A stretch of 64,000 bases of DNA from contig DASZEN010000024.1 of assembly GCA_035940775.1 (NCBI GenBank), positions 1 through 64,000 on the forward strand, read 5' to 3'. Under the pieces are notes generated by a model that did no database searches, was not told where the DNA came from, and was given only the letters and a program-made list of their open reading frames with translations. This document shows, in pieces, positions 26,503 to 35,033 of the stretch. A program made the translations under genes and the position numbers. This stretch comes from DASQYE01 sp035940775. GTDB lineage: Bacteria; Acidobacteriota; Blastocatellia; Pyrinomonadales; Pyrinomonadaceae. Numbering within the stretch: position 1 is the first letter of the stretch; every line of letters starts with the position of its first letter.

Positions 26503-27474
26503 TTAAAGAATGGTTTTACCCAGTGCCGAGAGGATCAATTCGACGCCAAGCTCGGCCGTGCGATTGTTGTAATCGAGCGCCGTGTTGATTTCGACCACTT
26601 CGAGCGATCGCATCCCTCCGGCCTCGGCTATTTTCTCCATCGCCAGATGAGACTCGCGGTAGGAGAGGCCGCCGCGCACGACCGTTCCGGAGCCTGGGGC
26701 GTCGCCAGGGTCGAGCGCATCCACGTCGAGGGTGACGCAATAGCCGCCCGGCGCGCGCGACGCGATACTGATGGCGTCGTCGATACAGGCGCTCATGCCG
26801 CGCTCGTCTATCTCGCGCATGGTGAAGAAACGCATATCGAGCTGGCGTATCAGCTCGCGCTCGCCCTGGTCTACGTCGCGCGCTCCGATGTGTGCGCAAT
26901 AACGCGGGTCGAGCTTGGGCGCAAACCCCGCCACATTGGTCAGCTCCGGCGCTCCGTAGCCGAGCAGCGATGCCAGCGGCATCCCATGAATATTGCCCGA
27001 AGGCGTCGTCTCGGGCGTGTTCATATCCGCGTGCGCGTCGAACCAGATCAACCCAACGGCTTGCGAGCGCTCCCTGTAAAAGGAGGCCACGCCGGAGATT
27101 GAGCCGATGGCGATGGAATGATCGCCGCCGAGTATGACCGGAAGCTCGCCTGCACTCATCAGGATGTTCCGCACTTCGGTCGCCAGCTCTTCGCAGGCGA
27201 GGGTGATCTCGGATAAGTATTTCAGCTTTTCGTTCGGGTCGGCCATCCCCTGTGGCCGGGCAACGCGCATGTCGCCAAGATCGCGCACTTCGTAGCCGAG
27301 CTGGGCGATTCGGTGGTTGAGACGCGCGACGCGCATCGCCGCCGGGCCGATGTCAACCCCGGCGATGCTCGCGCCGAAACCCAGAGGCACGCCCAGGATA
27401 CTGACGCGCCGACCGTTTCCGGGCCGGTTCGGCAGCGGCGTAGGCATCTGCTGCTCTATTAATGCTTCGTTCAT
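26503..27474 (-). CDS. rocF: Arginase
   Basis: 323 residues of the ureohydrolase fold: GGDHS (116-120), DAHADMN (146-152), SGNIHGMPLASLLG, and DVDALDPGDAPGSG with the two metal-bridging Asp residues. The SGNIHGMP loop is characteristic of arginases rather than agmatinases. It hydrolyses arginine to ornithine and urea using a Mn2+ pair. The N-terminal 20 residues are an extra polar, proline-rich tail. It lies 28 bases downstream of the AIM24-type gene. Confidence 0.94.
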   Translation of the reverse strand: MNEALIEQQMPTPLPNRPGNGRRVSILGVPLGFGASIAGVDIGPAAMRVARLNHRIAQLGYEVRDLGDMRVARPQGMADPNEKLKYLSEITLACEELATEVRNILMSAGELPVILGGDHSIAIGSISGVASFYRERSQAVGLIWFDAHADMNTPETTPSGNIHGMPLASLLGYGAPELTNVAGFAPKLDPRYCAHIGARDVDQGERELIRQLDMRFFTMREIDERGMSACIDDAISIASRAPGGYCVTLDVDALDPGDAPGSGTVVRGGLSYRESHLAMEKIAEAGGMRSLEVVEINTALDYNNRTAELGVELILSALGKTIL

Positions 27475-27503
27475 TCAATCCTCACTTGAGAGCGAGCGCG
27501 CGG

Positions 27504-28415
27504 TCAGCCTCCAAGGTTGATGTTGAAGCCGCTGCCGCTGCCGCCGCCCTGCGACGGGAAGAAGGGCTTCAGGAGCGAGGCGAAAGCCTGTAGGTTGCGC
27601 GTCTGGATCAGTAGCTCGCCGGGGCCCGCGAACTCGGCGACGATGCCCTCGCCGCTCATCATGCTCCGAAAGAATCCGGCGGCGGCCTTACGCAAAGTAT
27701 ACTGGGTAGTTCCCTCCCAGGCGACCAGGTGGCCCGTGTCGACTACGTAGCGCTCGCCCGGCTGTAGCCGCTTGCGATGAATCGCGCCGAAGGATGAGAC
27801 CAGCAGCAGTCCCGTCCCCGAGACCTGTAAAACGAAGAGGCCCTCGCCGCCGAAGAAGGTTTTCGCGCCGCCCCACTTGGTATCGACCGTCAGGCTCGCG
27901 TCGCCCGCCAGATACGAGCTTGATTGGACGAAGAACATTTGATTGCCAAGCTCAAGGGCTGCGATGTCGCCCGGCGCGCCCGGCGCAAACGTCACTTCGC
28001 CCGCACCGCCGCGCGCCGTAAAAGTCGAGACGAAGGCGGATTCGCCGCCCGCCGCCCGCTTGATCGCGCCAAAGAGCCCGCCCTTCATCTGCGACTGCAA
28101 CTCGACGTTGGCCGACATGGAGACCATCGCCCCGGCTTCGGCGAGGATTGATTGCTCGGGCTGCAAACGCACTATCGCCAGCGAGAACGCGGGCTGGTGC
28201 AACACCTCGTAGCTGTAGCCGCGTCCCTGCCCGCGCGAATCCTCGTCTATATGAATACCGCCGCCGCCGACACCGGGGCCAGCATAAGGCGTTTGCGGCG
28301 GGGGAGCGGCCGAAGGCTGCTGCTGCGGCTGCGCTCCGGCGTTCAGGCGAAAGCCGCAAGCGCCGCAGAATTGCGCGTTCGGGAGCAGCGACGCCCCGCA
28401 CTGTGGACAGGTCAT
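27504..28415 (-). CDS. TIGR00266/AIM24-type protein with N-terminal zinc ribbon
   Basis: 303 residues. It starts with a CxxC...CxxC zinc ribbon (MTCPQCGASLLPNAQFCGACG), then a Gln/Pro linker, and a beta-helix-like AIM24 domain (about 85-290) with AEAGAMVSMSANVELQSQMKGG and RGGAGEVTFA. AIM24 family members act at membranes in mitochondria; the bacterial function is unknown. The frame is open for 45 more codons upstream, but the ATG at 28415 overlaps the stop of the LOG-family gene by ATGA, and the zinc ribbon starts exactly there. The C-terminus ends in a Gly-rich tail. Confidence 0.88.
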   Translation of the reverse strand: MTCPQCGASLLPNAQFCGACGFRLNAGAQPQQQPSAAPPPQTPYAGPGVGGGGIHIDEDSRGQGRGYSYEVLHQPAFSLAIVRLQPEQSILAEAGAMVSMSANVELQSQMKGGLFGAIKRAAGGESAFVSTFTARGGAGEVTFAPGAPGDIAALELGNQMFFVQSSSYLAGDASLTVDTKWGGAKTFFGGEGLFVLQVSGTGLLLVSSFGAIHRKRLQPGERYVVDTGHLVAWEGTTQYTLRKAAAGFFRSMMSGEGIVAEFAGPGELLIQTRNLQAFASLLKPFFPSQGGGSGSGFNINLGG

Positions 28416-28963
28416 ATTGAGACTCCTTTGACTTTCTCGAAAATGATCTGGACGGCCTCTTCCGGCGTCTGTGCGAAATCCAGATAGCTGACATCCTTCT
28501 CGCTGACGACCAGATGTCTGCGCCACGCCTCGACCAGCGGCGGCCAGCATTCTCCGAGCAGCACGAGCGGGCGCGGCTCTATGACGCGCGTTTGAATCTT
28601 GTTCCAGACGAGCGAGACTTCGGTGACGGTTCCCATGCCGCCGCGCAGCGCTATGAAGCCGACCGAGCGCGTGATGAGGCGTTGCAGGCGCTCGTAGAAG
28701 TGCGGAGTTGCGACCTTATCGGTCAGATAGCGATTGGGCTCGGCCTGGAACTGGTTCATCACGATGCCGAGCACGCGGCCTCCACGCTCCCTCGCGCCGC
28801 GACTGGCCGCCTCCATTACGCCCAGGTAACCGCCCGTGCAGATGGTGTATCCGGCCTCGGCCAACAACTCTCCGACGCGATGCGCCTGCTCGTACTCGCT
28901 ACAGGTTCGGTCGCATTTCGAGCCCCCGAAGATCGTCACGATTCTCTCTTGCGTCTCGCTCAT
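28412..28963 (-). CDS. LOG-family nucleotide phosphoribohydrolase-like protein
   Basis: 183 residues with the Rossmann-like LOG fold: FGGSKCDRTCSEY, GGYLGVMEAASRGARERGG (nucleotide site), and ALRGGMGTVTEVSLVWN. The signature PGGxGTxxE is kept except that Pro is Arg (RGGMGTVTE). LOG proteins cleave AMP or cytokinin riboside phosphates to free base; older annotations call them lysine decarboxylases. It is translationally coupled to the AIM24-type gene by ATGA and starts 4 bases after the methyltransferase stop. Confidence 0.9.
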   Translation of the reverse strand: MSETQERIVTIFGGSKCDRTCSEYEQAHRVGELLAEAGYTICTGGYLGVMEAASRGARERGGRVLGIVMNQFQAEPNRYLTDKVATPHFYERLQRLITRSVGFIALRGGMGTVTEVSLVWNKIQTRVIEPRPLVLLGECWPPLVEAWRRHLVVSEKDVSYLDFAQTPEEAVQIIFEKVKGVSI

Positions 28964-28967
28964 GGTT

Positions 28968-29642
28968 TCACCTGCGGCCGCTCAGCATCAACGAGCCGCT
29001 CTCTTTATATAGCAGATAATCGTCGCGCGTTTTAAAGGAACCGCCCGTGTACCCTTCGGGCACGGGCGTCGGGTCTATGAGCCGCTCATCGAGCACGTTT
29101 GAGAACCCGGCTTCCTCAAAGAGCGCTCTGTACTGCGCGATACTGAGGAAGCTGATGGGGACGTTCAGTTGCTCGATCCACTGGTGCGACGGCTCGTTTT
29201 CCTCGTAGAGGTCGACGACCGTGACGAACAGCCCGCCCGGCTCAAGCACTCTATGAACCTCACGGAGCGCGGCCGCGATGTCGGCGTAGTAATAAAGCGA
29301 CTCCATGGAGAAAGCGTGTGAAAAATAGTCGTCCTCGAAAGGAAGCCGCTCGGCGCTCGCGAGGCGAAACTCAACATTCCCGTAATCGGCGGAAAGTTTC
29401 CGGGCCCTCTCGATCATCTCATCGGAAATATCAATGCCGATTACGATTCCATCTACGGCCTGCCCGGCCAGGAGGCGCGTGGCCCATCCCGAACCGCAGC
29501 CGAGGTCGAGCACGCGCGACCCTTTGCCAACATTCATGCGGGCAATCGCCTGCTCGCCCGTGGGCCTGTGGGCGCGCTCCATACTCTCGCAGCGACCGGC
29601 GCGTGCCCAATCGTTGAACTCCAATCTCAATCGCTCTTCCAT
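28968..29642 (-). CDS. Class I SAM-dependent methyltransferase
   Basis: 224 residues from ATG 29642 (a TTG start at 29681 would add 13). SAM-binding motifs: VLDLGCGSGWATRLLAG (motif I), IGIDISDEMIERARK (acidic residue), LPFEDDYFSHAFS and EVHRVLEPGGLFVTV. The motifs fit the ubiE/UbiG-like Methyltransf_11 group; the substrate is unknown. The C-terminal region (from about 160) holds a YRALFEEAGF helix common in this family. Confidence 0.9.
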   Translation of the reverse strand: MEERLRLEFNDWARAGRCESMERAHRPTGEQAIARMNVGKGSRVLDLGCGSGWATRLLAGQAVDGIVIGIDISDEMIERARKLSADYGNVEFRLASAERLPFEDDYFSHAFSMESLYYYADIAAALREVHRVLEPGGLFVTVVDLYEENEPSHQWIEQLNVPISFLSIAQYRALFEEAGFSNVLDERLIDPTPVPEGYTGGSFKTRDDYLLYKESGSLMLSGRR

Positions 29643-29699
29643 AATCCGGCTTCCAACCCGTAGCTGCTGACCAGCGAACAATACTTCTCAAAAAAGCTC

Positions 29700-31013
29700 T
29701 CAGGGGTTGAGGCGATAGAGCATGCGCGGGAACGGTATCGTCTCGCGGACGTGCTCGATGCCGCACATCCATGCGGTACAACGCTCTATTCCCATCCCGA
29801 ATCCGGCGTGCGGGACGCTGCCGTAGCGGCGCAAGTCCAGATACCAGTTGAAAGCCTCTTCGGGCAATTCGTGAATGGCGATCTGCTCGCGCAGGAAATC
29901 GAGCGAGGTTGCGCGCTCGCCCCCGCCGATCACTTCGCCGTACCCTTCGGGCGCGAGCACGTCAACGCCGAGCGCGAGTTCGGGCCGCGAGGGGTCGCGC
30001 TCCATGTAGAAAGCCTTGACGGCCGCCGGGTAATGATGAACCATCAGCGGCTTGTCATATTTGCCGGAGAGATAGGTCTCGTCGGGCGCGCCGAAATCGC
30101 CGCCCCATTCGAAGCGCGTTTCCAGCTCGCCGCTCGCGTGCCCCTCGTGAAGCATTCTCACGGCCTCGTCGTAATGAAGACGCGGGAAAGGCGGCACGAT
30201 AGCTTCCAGCCTGGCCGTATCGCGCTCAAGGATTTTCAGCTCCTCGCGGCGTTCATCCATGACGCGCGTGGCGATTGCGGATAAAAAACGCTCGGCCAGA
30301 TTCATCACGTCGTCCAGAGTGGCGTAGGCCATCTCGGGCTCGACCATCCAGAACTCCGTCAGGTGGCGGCGCGTCTTGGACTTTTCGGCGCGAAACGTCG
30401 GCCCGAAGCAATAGACTTTACCGAAGGCGGCGGCCGTCGCCTCCATGTAGAGCTGGCCCGACTGTGTGAGAAAGGCTTTCTCGTCGCCGAAGTAGTCCAC
30501 CTCGAAAAGCGTCGTCGTTCCTTCGCAGGCGGCGGGCGTAAAGATCGGTGCATCCGTCAGCGTGAAGCCGTCCGCGTCCAGAAAATCCCGCACCGCTTTG
30601 ACCACAGTATGGCGTACTTTCAGAATCGCGTGCTGGCGACGCGAGCGCAGCCACAGGTGACGATGATCCATCAGAAATTCCGTACCGTGCTCTTTCGGCG
30701 TGATCGGGTACTCGTGCGCTTCCTGCACGACCTCTGCGCCGGTCACATCCAGCTCGTAGCCGCCGGGCGCGCGCTCGTCGGCACGCACGACGCCGCGCAC
30801 GACGAGCGCCGACTCCTGGCCGAGGCTCTTGAGCTGCTCCCAGACCTCCGCCTCGACGGCCTTTTTCAGGACGACGCACTGCACTATCCCTGTCCCATCC
30901 CGTAATTGTGGAAAGAGGATTTTACCGCTTGAACGTAAGTTGTAGAGCCAGCCCCTGAGCGTAACCTCTTCGCCCACGTGGCGAGCGAGCTGGTTGATGT
31001 AGATTTGCTGCAT
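29700..31013 (-). CDS. asnS: Asparagine--tRNA ligase
   Basis: 437 residues from ATG 31013. N-terminal OB-fold anticodon domain (GEEVTLRGWLYNLRSSGKI ... FPQLRDGTG), then the class II catalytic core with motif 2 FRAEKSKTRRHLTEFWMVEPE and motif 3 GFGMGIERCTAWMCGIEHVRE. The RHLTEFWMVEPE and HAGFGMGIER patterns distinguish AsnRS from AspRS and LysRS. It charges tRNA-Asn directly. An AmgK-like kinase gene lies 29 bases upstream. Confidence 0.96.
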   Translation of the reverse strand: MQQIYINQLARHVGEEVTLRGWLYNLRSSGKILFPQLRDGTGIVQCVVLKKAVEAEVWEQLKSLGQESALVVRGVVRADERAPGGYELDVTGAEVVQEAHEYPITPKEHGTEFLMDHRHLWLRSRRQHAILKVRHTVVKAVRDFLDADGFTLTDAPIFTPAACEGTTTLFEVDYFGDEKAFLTQSGQLYMEATAAAFGKVYCFGPTFRAEKSKTRRHLTEFWMVEPEMAYATLDDVMNLAERFLSAIATRVMDERREELKILERDTARLEAIVPPFPRLHYDEAVRMLHEGHASGELETRFEWGGDFGAPDETYLSGKYDKPLMVHHYPAAVKAFYMERDPSRPELALGVDVLAPEGYGEVIGGGERATSLDFLREQIAIHELPEEAFNWYLDLRRYGSVPHAGFGMGIERCTAWMCGIEHVRETIPFPRMLYRLNP

Positions 31014-31042
31014 AAAGTCTTCGGATGATCTGTTCAATCCTT

Positions 31043-32113
31043 CTATAAATTATCTAACCTTATCTCGTCATCGAGTCGGGCGGCCGTTTCGCGCCGCAGG
31101 GCCGGGAAACGTCCGAGCCATTCGGCCGCCTGCTGCACGATCAGAAACGTCGGCCTGATAAACTGCGCGTAGGTGGCCCCGCGCCCGCACACGGCCGTTT
31201 GATATGAGAACGTTCCGATGGCCTTCAACCCGCGCTGAACGGTCATCAAACGGAACTCGCGCGCGAACTCGTCCGGGTCGAGCGCATCGAGACCTCGCCG
31301 CCGCCGCTCGTCGAGAAAAAAGAGGCGGTGCGCGCGCACTTCTGCGAGCGAAGGGGGTTCAGGCTGGCGGTCTAAGAGAAGCGACACCAGATCGTAGCTC
31401 GCGGGCCCCATGCGCGCGTCCTGATGATCGACTATGCGTATCTGTTCGCGTTGATCCACGATCAGATTCGACGCATGGTAATCGCGATGACAGAGGAAAC
31501 GCGGGCGCGCCGAAAGCTCTGCGGCGATGTCGTTCATCTCCGTCTTCAACTCGGCCGTGATGCCGTGAGACAGCCGCTCGCCGCGCAGGCTTCCGAAATA
31601 GTGTTCGAGGAAGAAGCCAAGCTCCCAGGCGAGCTTCGCCTCGTCGAAGGCGAGACGACTGGCGATTGAATTAAGCTCGTAAGCCTTTGGGGTGGCCGCC
31701 TGTATCTGCGCGATCAGGCTGATGGCCTGTTCCTTGTACCCTTCCGCCTCTTCCTCCGGGACGGATTCGTAGACGAGCCGAAGCTGGCGGTCGCCCAGGT
31801 CTTCCTGCACGATGATTCCGCTCGCGGCGTCTATGTCAAGGATTTCGGGGACGGGCAGCTCGGCGGCCGCGAAGAGGCGCGTGACATCAAGGAAAGGATG
31901 AAAGTCGGGGTCGAACGGCTCAGGGTAAACGGCGGCGATGGCCGTTTGAGAGCGTTTCCAGGGGATACGAAAATACTCTCGCGTGGAGGCGTCCGGCGTC
32001 AGGGCGAACATACTGTCGGGGCGGCCCAGACCGACACGCTCAAGGTAGCCCGCGAGCCGTTCGCGGGCTGACGAATCGAATGCGTTGGAGGTGATCTGGG
32101 AAGCTAGACTCAT
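31043..32113 (-). CDS. amgK: Aminoglycoside-phosphotransferase-fold sugar kinase (AmgK-like)
   Basis: 356 residues from ATG 32113. The APH-fold motifs are present: catalytic loop CHRDYHASNLIV (Brenner motif HxDxxxxN) and metal-binding IVDHQDARMGPASYDLVSLL. The sequence near the N-terminus (LTPDASTREYFRI) matches the AmgK group, which phosphorylates MurNAc/GlcNAc at C1. The adjacent MurU-like gene (116 bases upstream, same strand) supports an AmgK-MurU cell-wall sugar salvage pair, as described in Pseudomonas. FQDA is HQDA here. Confidence 0.87.
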   Translation of the reverse strand: MSLASQITSNAFDSSARERLAGYLERVGLGRPDSMFALTPDASTREYFRIPWKRSQTAIAAVYPEPFDPDFHPFLDVTRLFAAAELPVPEILDIDAASGIIVQEDLGDRQLRLVYESVPEEEAEGYKEQAISLIAQIQAATPKAYELNSIASRLAFDEAKLAWELGFFLEHYFGSLRGERLSHGITAELKTEMNDIAAELSARPRFLCHRDYHASNLIVDQREQIRIVDHQDARMGPASYDLVSLLLDRQPEPPSLAEVRAHRLFFLDERRRRGLDALDPDEFAREFRLMTVQRGLKAIGTFSYQTAVCGRGATYAQFIRPTFLIVQQAAEWLGRFPALRRETAARLDDEIRLDNL

Positions 32114-32229
32114 GCGATGTGCGGCGCGCAAGCTAAGATGTGCGCTTTCCAACGAGCGGCGGGAGGAGGCGCGACCCCCTTTTGCTCAACTCCCGCCCTA
32201 TTCATGTCACTTAGAAGCCAGGAATTGTA

Positions 32230-33246
32230 TCACTGCCGCAGCGGCACGACAAAGTTATCTCCACGCACCTCGCCCTTTAGAGCTTTAGGCGGCGGCTCCT
32301 TTTCACAGACCAGCGCGGCGCGGACGACCGCCGCATCCTCTATAACCTCTCCGGCCCCAACGCGCACCCCGTCGCCCAGGATAGAGCGCCGCACCCGCGC
32401 GCCCGCATCGACCGTGACCTCGTTCCAGAGAAGAGCTTCGTGGACATCCGCCTCGTCTGAAATCCTGCATCCACTGCCCGCGTCCAGGTCTCTTCCCTGC
32501 TCTGCCAGAAGCGCCAAACTGATCTCCAGATAACGCGGGATGGTCGATAGCTCGTACCAGCTTCCGTTTGCGACGTGCGCGACCACAAGTTCGCCCGCCT
32601 CAATCGCCTGTGGATACACGTCCGTCGTCGAATGAGAGAAGACGCCGCGCGGAATGTAGTCGAAGATTCGCGAGTCCAGGATTTGTATGCCCGTGAACAT
32701 GAGCGGCGCTTCTCCCGCCTCGGAGACGTTTCTCTGATCGGGGACGTTATCGGACGCTGCGGGTGGCGTCGGCATCCCGCCGAAGCCTTTGATTAATCCG
32801 TCGTCAGTTTCGACTATGCTGAAGCGTTCGCGCGCCGGGTTCGGGCGCAGCACGAGCGTCGCCAGCGCATTCATTTTGCGGTGCGTCTCTAATGCCTCGG
32901 AGAGGTCTATGTCCGTGATGATCTTTCCGTTGATGACGACGAAGGGATCGCCATAGAGCAAGTGTCGAGCGTTATCCAGAGCCCCGCTTGTGCCCAGTAT
33001 GACGGGCTCTTCGATATATTCGAGGTGAACGCCGAAGCGGCTCCCGTCGCCCAGAGAGGCGCGCACCGACTCGGGCCTGTGATGCAGATTGACGACCACC
33101 TCGCGAAACCCGTAGCGGCCCAAATATTCTGCAACATAGCCCACGAGCGGCCGCCCCAGAAAAGGGATCGCCGGTTTGGTGCGGTCTTCCGTCAAAGGCC
33201 AGAGCCGCGTTCCATAACCGGCGGCCAGGATCATCGCGCGCATCAT
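32230..33246 (-). CDS. murU: MurU-like nucleotidyltransferase with left-handed beta-helix C-terminus
   Basis: 338 residues. N-terminal nucleotidyltransferase signature AMILAAGYGTRLWPLTEDRTKPA, then VVVNLHHRPESVR and GTSGALDNA. The C-terminus (from about 270) has hexapeptide-type repeats (CRISDEADVHEALLWNEVTVDAGARV) absent from the shorter Pseudomonas MurU, so a mannose-1-P or glucose-1-P nucleotidyltransferase role is the main alternative. A linker between residues about 155 and 175 contains a short repeat sequence shared with two other genes. ATG at 33246 has AGGGGA in front. Confidence 0.83.
   Translation of the reverse strand: MMRAMILAAGYGTRLWPLTEDRTKPAIPFLGRPLVGYVAEYLGRYGFREVVVNLHHRPESVRASLGDGSRFGVHLEYIEEPVILGTSGALDNARHLLYGDPFVVINGKIITDIDLSEALETHRKMNALATLVLRPNPARERFSIVETDDGLIKGFGGMPTPPAASDNVPDQRNVSEAGEAPLMFTGIQILDSRIFDYIPRGVFSHSTTDVYPQAIEAGELVVAHVANGSWYELSTIPRYLEISLALLAEQGRDLDAGSGCRISDEADVHEALLWNEVTVDAGARVRRSILGDGVRVGAGEVIEDAAVVRAALVCEKEPPPKALKGEVRGDNFVVPLRQ
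32738..32763. repeat. Interspersed short repeat, copy B (within murU)
   Basis: TCGGGGACGTTATCGGACGC (32738-32757) is identical to 45938-45957. CGTTATCGGACGCTGCGGG (32745-32763) is identical to 1300-1318. It lies inside a variable linker of the MurU-like protein and is read in a different frame and orientation in each host gene. It holds the direct repeat GGACG-TTATC-GGACG. Confidence 0.75.
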
Positions 33247-33608
33247 TTGTCCCCTAAATCGGCTTTAAAATCGGCTGTGTTTCACTACTGATCGAAAGCG
33301 CGGTTAATCAAACACATTGCGTTCCCGTAGGCGGCTGCGTGTGATTAAGCGAATGATGATAATACTACAAATAGAGCGTATTATCTGGAAACCGTCCCTC
33401 TATTGAGCCTTTAGATGTTTGGTACGTTCGGGAATCCCAAAAAAAGGATTCTTGACTCCGCCCTGTCTTTGACATACTTTTAACCGCGCTAGCGCGCTTC
33501 TTGCGCAGCCTTTGCTTTGAAGGCTTCAATACAACCTCAAGCGACAAATTTTTCAGGCGTGTCGGCACTCATGCCTTCGGGTCGTAATACGTGACACAGA
33601 GGGGACGG
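33247..33608. other. 362-bp divergent intergenic region
   Basis: It lies between murU (minus) and the PEP-CTERM gene (plus). TTAATC (33304-33309) and GATTAA (33343-33348) form the ends of an imperfect inverted repeat with ACAC/GTGT. TTGACT (33452-33457), 17 bases, TACTTT (33475-33480) is a weak promoter-like pair directed at the PEP-CTERM gene. No gene was found. Confidence 0.45.
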
Positions 33609-34280
33609 ATGGGAAATCTTATCAGGGCTCTTCCGATACTATTGTGCTTTGTCTGTCTACAGTTGGCGGCGGAGGTTCGCGCCGATCCCATCCAGATCAC
33701 GGGCGGTTCCGCTTCGGTCGGAGGCAGCGGCGGCGGGACTTTCACTTTCGCCGGTGACGGATTTGTATTGAGCGGCGGGCTCAATCAAGGCCCAAACGCG
33801 TGCGGCATCTGCGTCGCGGGTCAGGCGATCAGTCTGACCACCGTCAACGCGGGCACGGATATACGCGTCGGCCCGGCGGAGGTCGGCGGCGTCTCCTACA
33901 ACAGACTCTTCTATGCCGGGAACCTGCACTTCGAGACTAATAACATCATCGTTCCGGACGATCCCTCAACTCTCTTTACCATCACCACGCCGTTTGAATT
34001 GCACGGCTTACTGCTCGGCTGCACGAGCGACCAGATCAGCGGCTGCCTGCCCGGCAATCTTGTTTTCGATTCTTCGCTGATCGGGCATGGCACGGCCACC
34101 GCGACCTTTACCAGTATCGTCACAGGCTCGGCGGGTCGTCTCTATTTTTTGCAGGGAGTCAGGTATGATTTCGCACCCGTAGCGACACCCGAACCGGCGA
34201 CGCTTCTGATGCTCGGGACTGGATTGGCAGGGATCGGTGCTGCCCTGCGCCGCAGAAGGCGCAGGGCAAGCAGAGACTAG
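33609..34280 (+). CDS. PEP-CTERM sorting domain-containing secreted protein
   Basis: 223 residues from ATG 33609, which has AGAGGGG 5 bases upstream; a GTG at 33591 is the longer option. Signal peptide 1-24 (cut near VRADP), a beta-rich Gly/Ser/Thr/Asn-rich body with two Cys pairs (CGIC; C and C near 135-145), and a classic C-terminal tripartite signal: TPEPATLL motif, hydrophobic helix MLGTGLAGIGAAL and RRRRRR. Such proteins are processed by an exosortase (EpsH type) and displayed in the extracellular matrix. No exosortase lies in the window. Confidence 0.92.
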   Translation: MGNLIRALPILLCFVCLQLAAEVRADPIQITGGSASVGGSGGGTFTFAGDGFVLSGGLNQGPNACGICVAGQAISLTTVNAGTDIRVGPAEVGGVSYNRLFYAGNLHFETNNIIVPDDPSTLFTITTPFELHGLLLGCTSDQISGCLPGNLVFDSSLIGHGTATATFTSIVTGSAGRLYFLQGVRYDFAPVATPEPATLLMLGTGLAGIGAALRRRRRRASRD

Positions 34281-34332
34281 GACTCTTAACTTTCGCGCCG
34301 GACTATAAATAGAATCTTCAAAAAGGGGGCGC

Positions 34333-34908
34333 TCAGGAGGCTTGCGAGGCGTCGCGCATTACAAGGTCGAATGTGCCGGGGGCGACCTTGCGAAAACGTC
34401 CGTTGCGATTAAGCGAGACGGCGATGCTGATGGTCGGGTTATGGCCCGTGAAGTTGAATCCGCCTTCGAGCAGTCGATTATAGATTTCGTTGACGTGAAG
34501 CGGCTCGCTCGCCTCCCTCAAGAGCATCGTCGTCGCCTGCGGGATTGTTCGATCTATAAATCTATCGCTCTTCACTTCTATCTCGGACTTGACCGGGGGA
34601 ATGTGATGGCGCGGCGTGACGGTTCTGGGCGTAAAGCCGGGTTTGGCCGCATCGCGCCGCATGGCCGCTTCTATCTCCGCGTCCGAAGGAGTGTTGACGG
34701 GCGCGGTGCTGGCGCTCAGGACGTTGGAGAGCAGACGAAAGATGGCCGCTTCGGTCTGGCTGGCGAGCGTATCCATCTCGGCCAACTCGGCGCGCACGGT
34801 CTCGGCCTCGGCCTCAAGTTCCGCCAGCCGACCGGCCAGACGGGCTCGCGCCGCGCGCGATTGACGCAGGCTCTGTTCGAGCGTTGAGATCAAATTTTCG
34901 TTAGCCAT
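34333..34908 (-). CDS. HARE-HTH domain protein with N-terminal coiled coil
   Basis: 191 residues. Residues 1-65 form a strong coiled coil (LEQSLRQSRAARARLAGRLAELEAEAE...). A linker follows, then a winged-helix HARE-HTH domain (about 120-185), with IPQATTMLLREASEPLHVNEIY and FNFTGHNPTISIAVSLNR-type core. HARE-HTH domains (HB1/ASXL/restriction endonuclease) are predicted to bind DNA or recognise modified bases. No enzymatic domain is attached, and no restriction genes are nearby. The ATG at 34908 has no clear Shine-Dalgarno sequence. Confidence 0.85.
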   Translation of the reverse strand: MANENLISTLEQSLRQSRAARARLAGRLAELEAEAETVRAELAEMDTLASQTEAAIFRLLSNVLSASTAPVNTPSDAEIEAAMRRDAAKPGFTPRTVTPRHHIPPVKSEIEVKSDRFIDRTIPQATTMLLREASEPLHVNEIYNRLLEGGFNFTGHNPTISIAVSLNRNGRFRKVAPGTFDLVMRDASQAS

Positions 34909-35033
34909 AATTTGATTTTTGACTTCGGCTTCCGCGTTCGCTTTCCTTTGATTCGGACTCGGGCGCTTAAACCTTCAACCGCCCGTGTGCGGCTGAATCC
35001 CCTGAATCCGGAATCTAAAAACCAACAACAGCC

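Noticed and set aside
26353..27102. Long plus-strand frame opposite ddl and arginase
   Set aside because: Covers two well-supported minus-strand genes and translates to low-complexity Arg/Ala-rich sequence.
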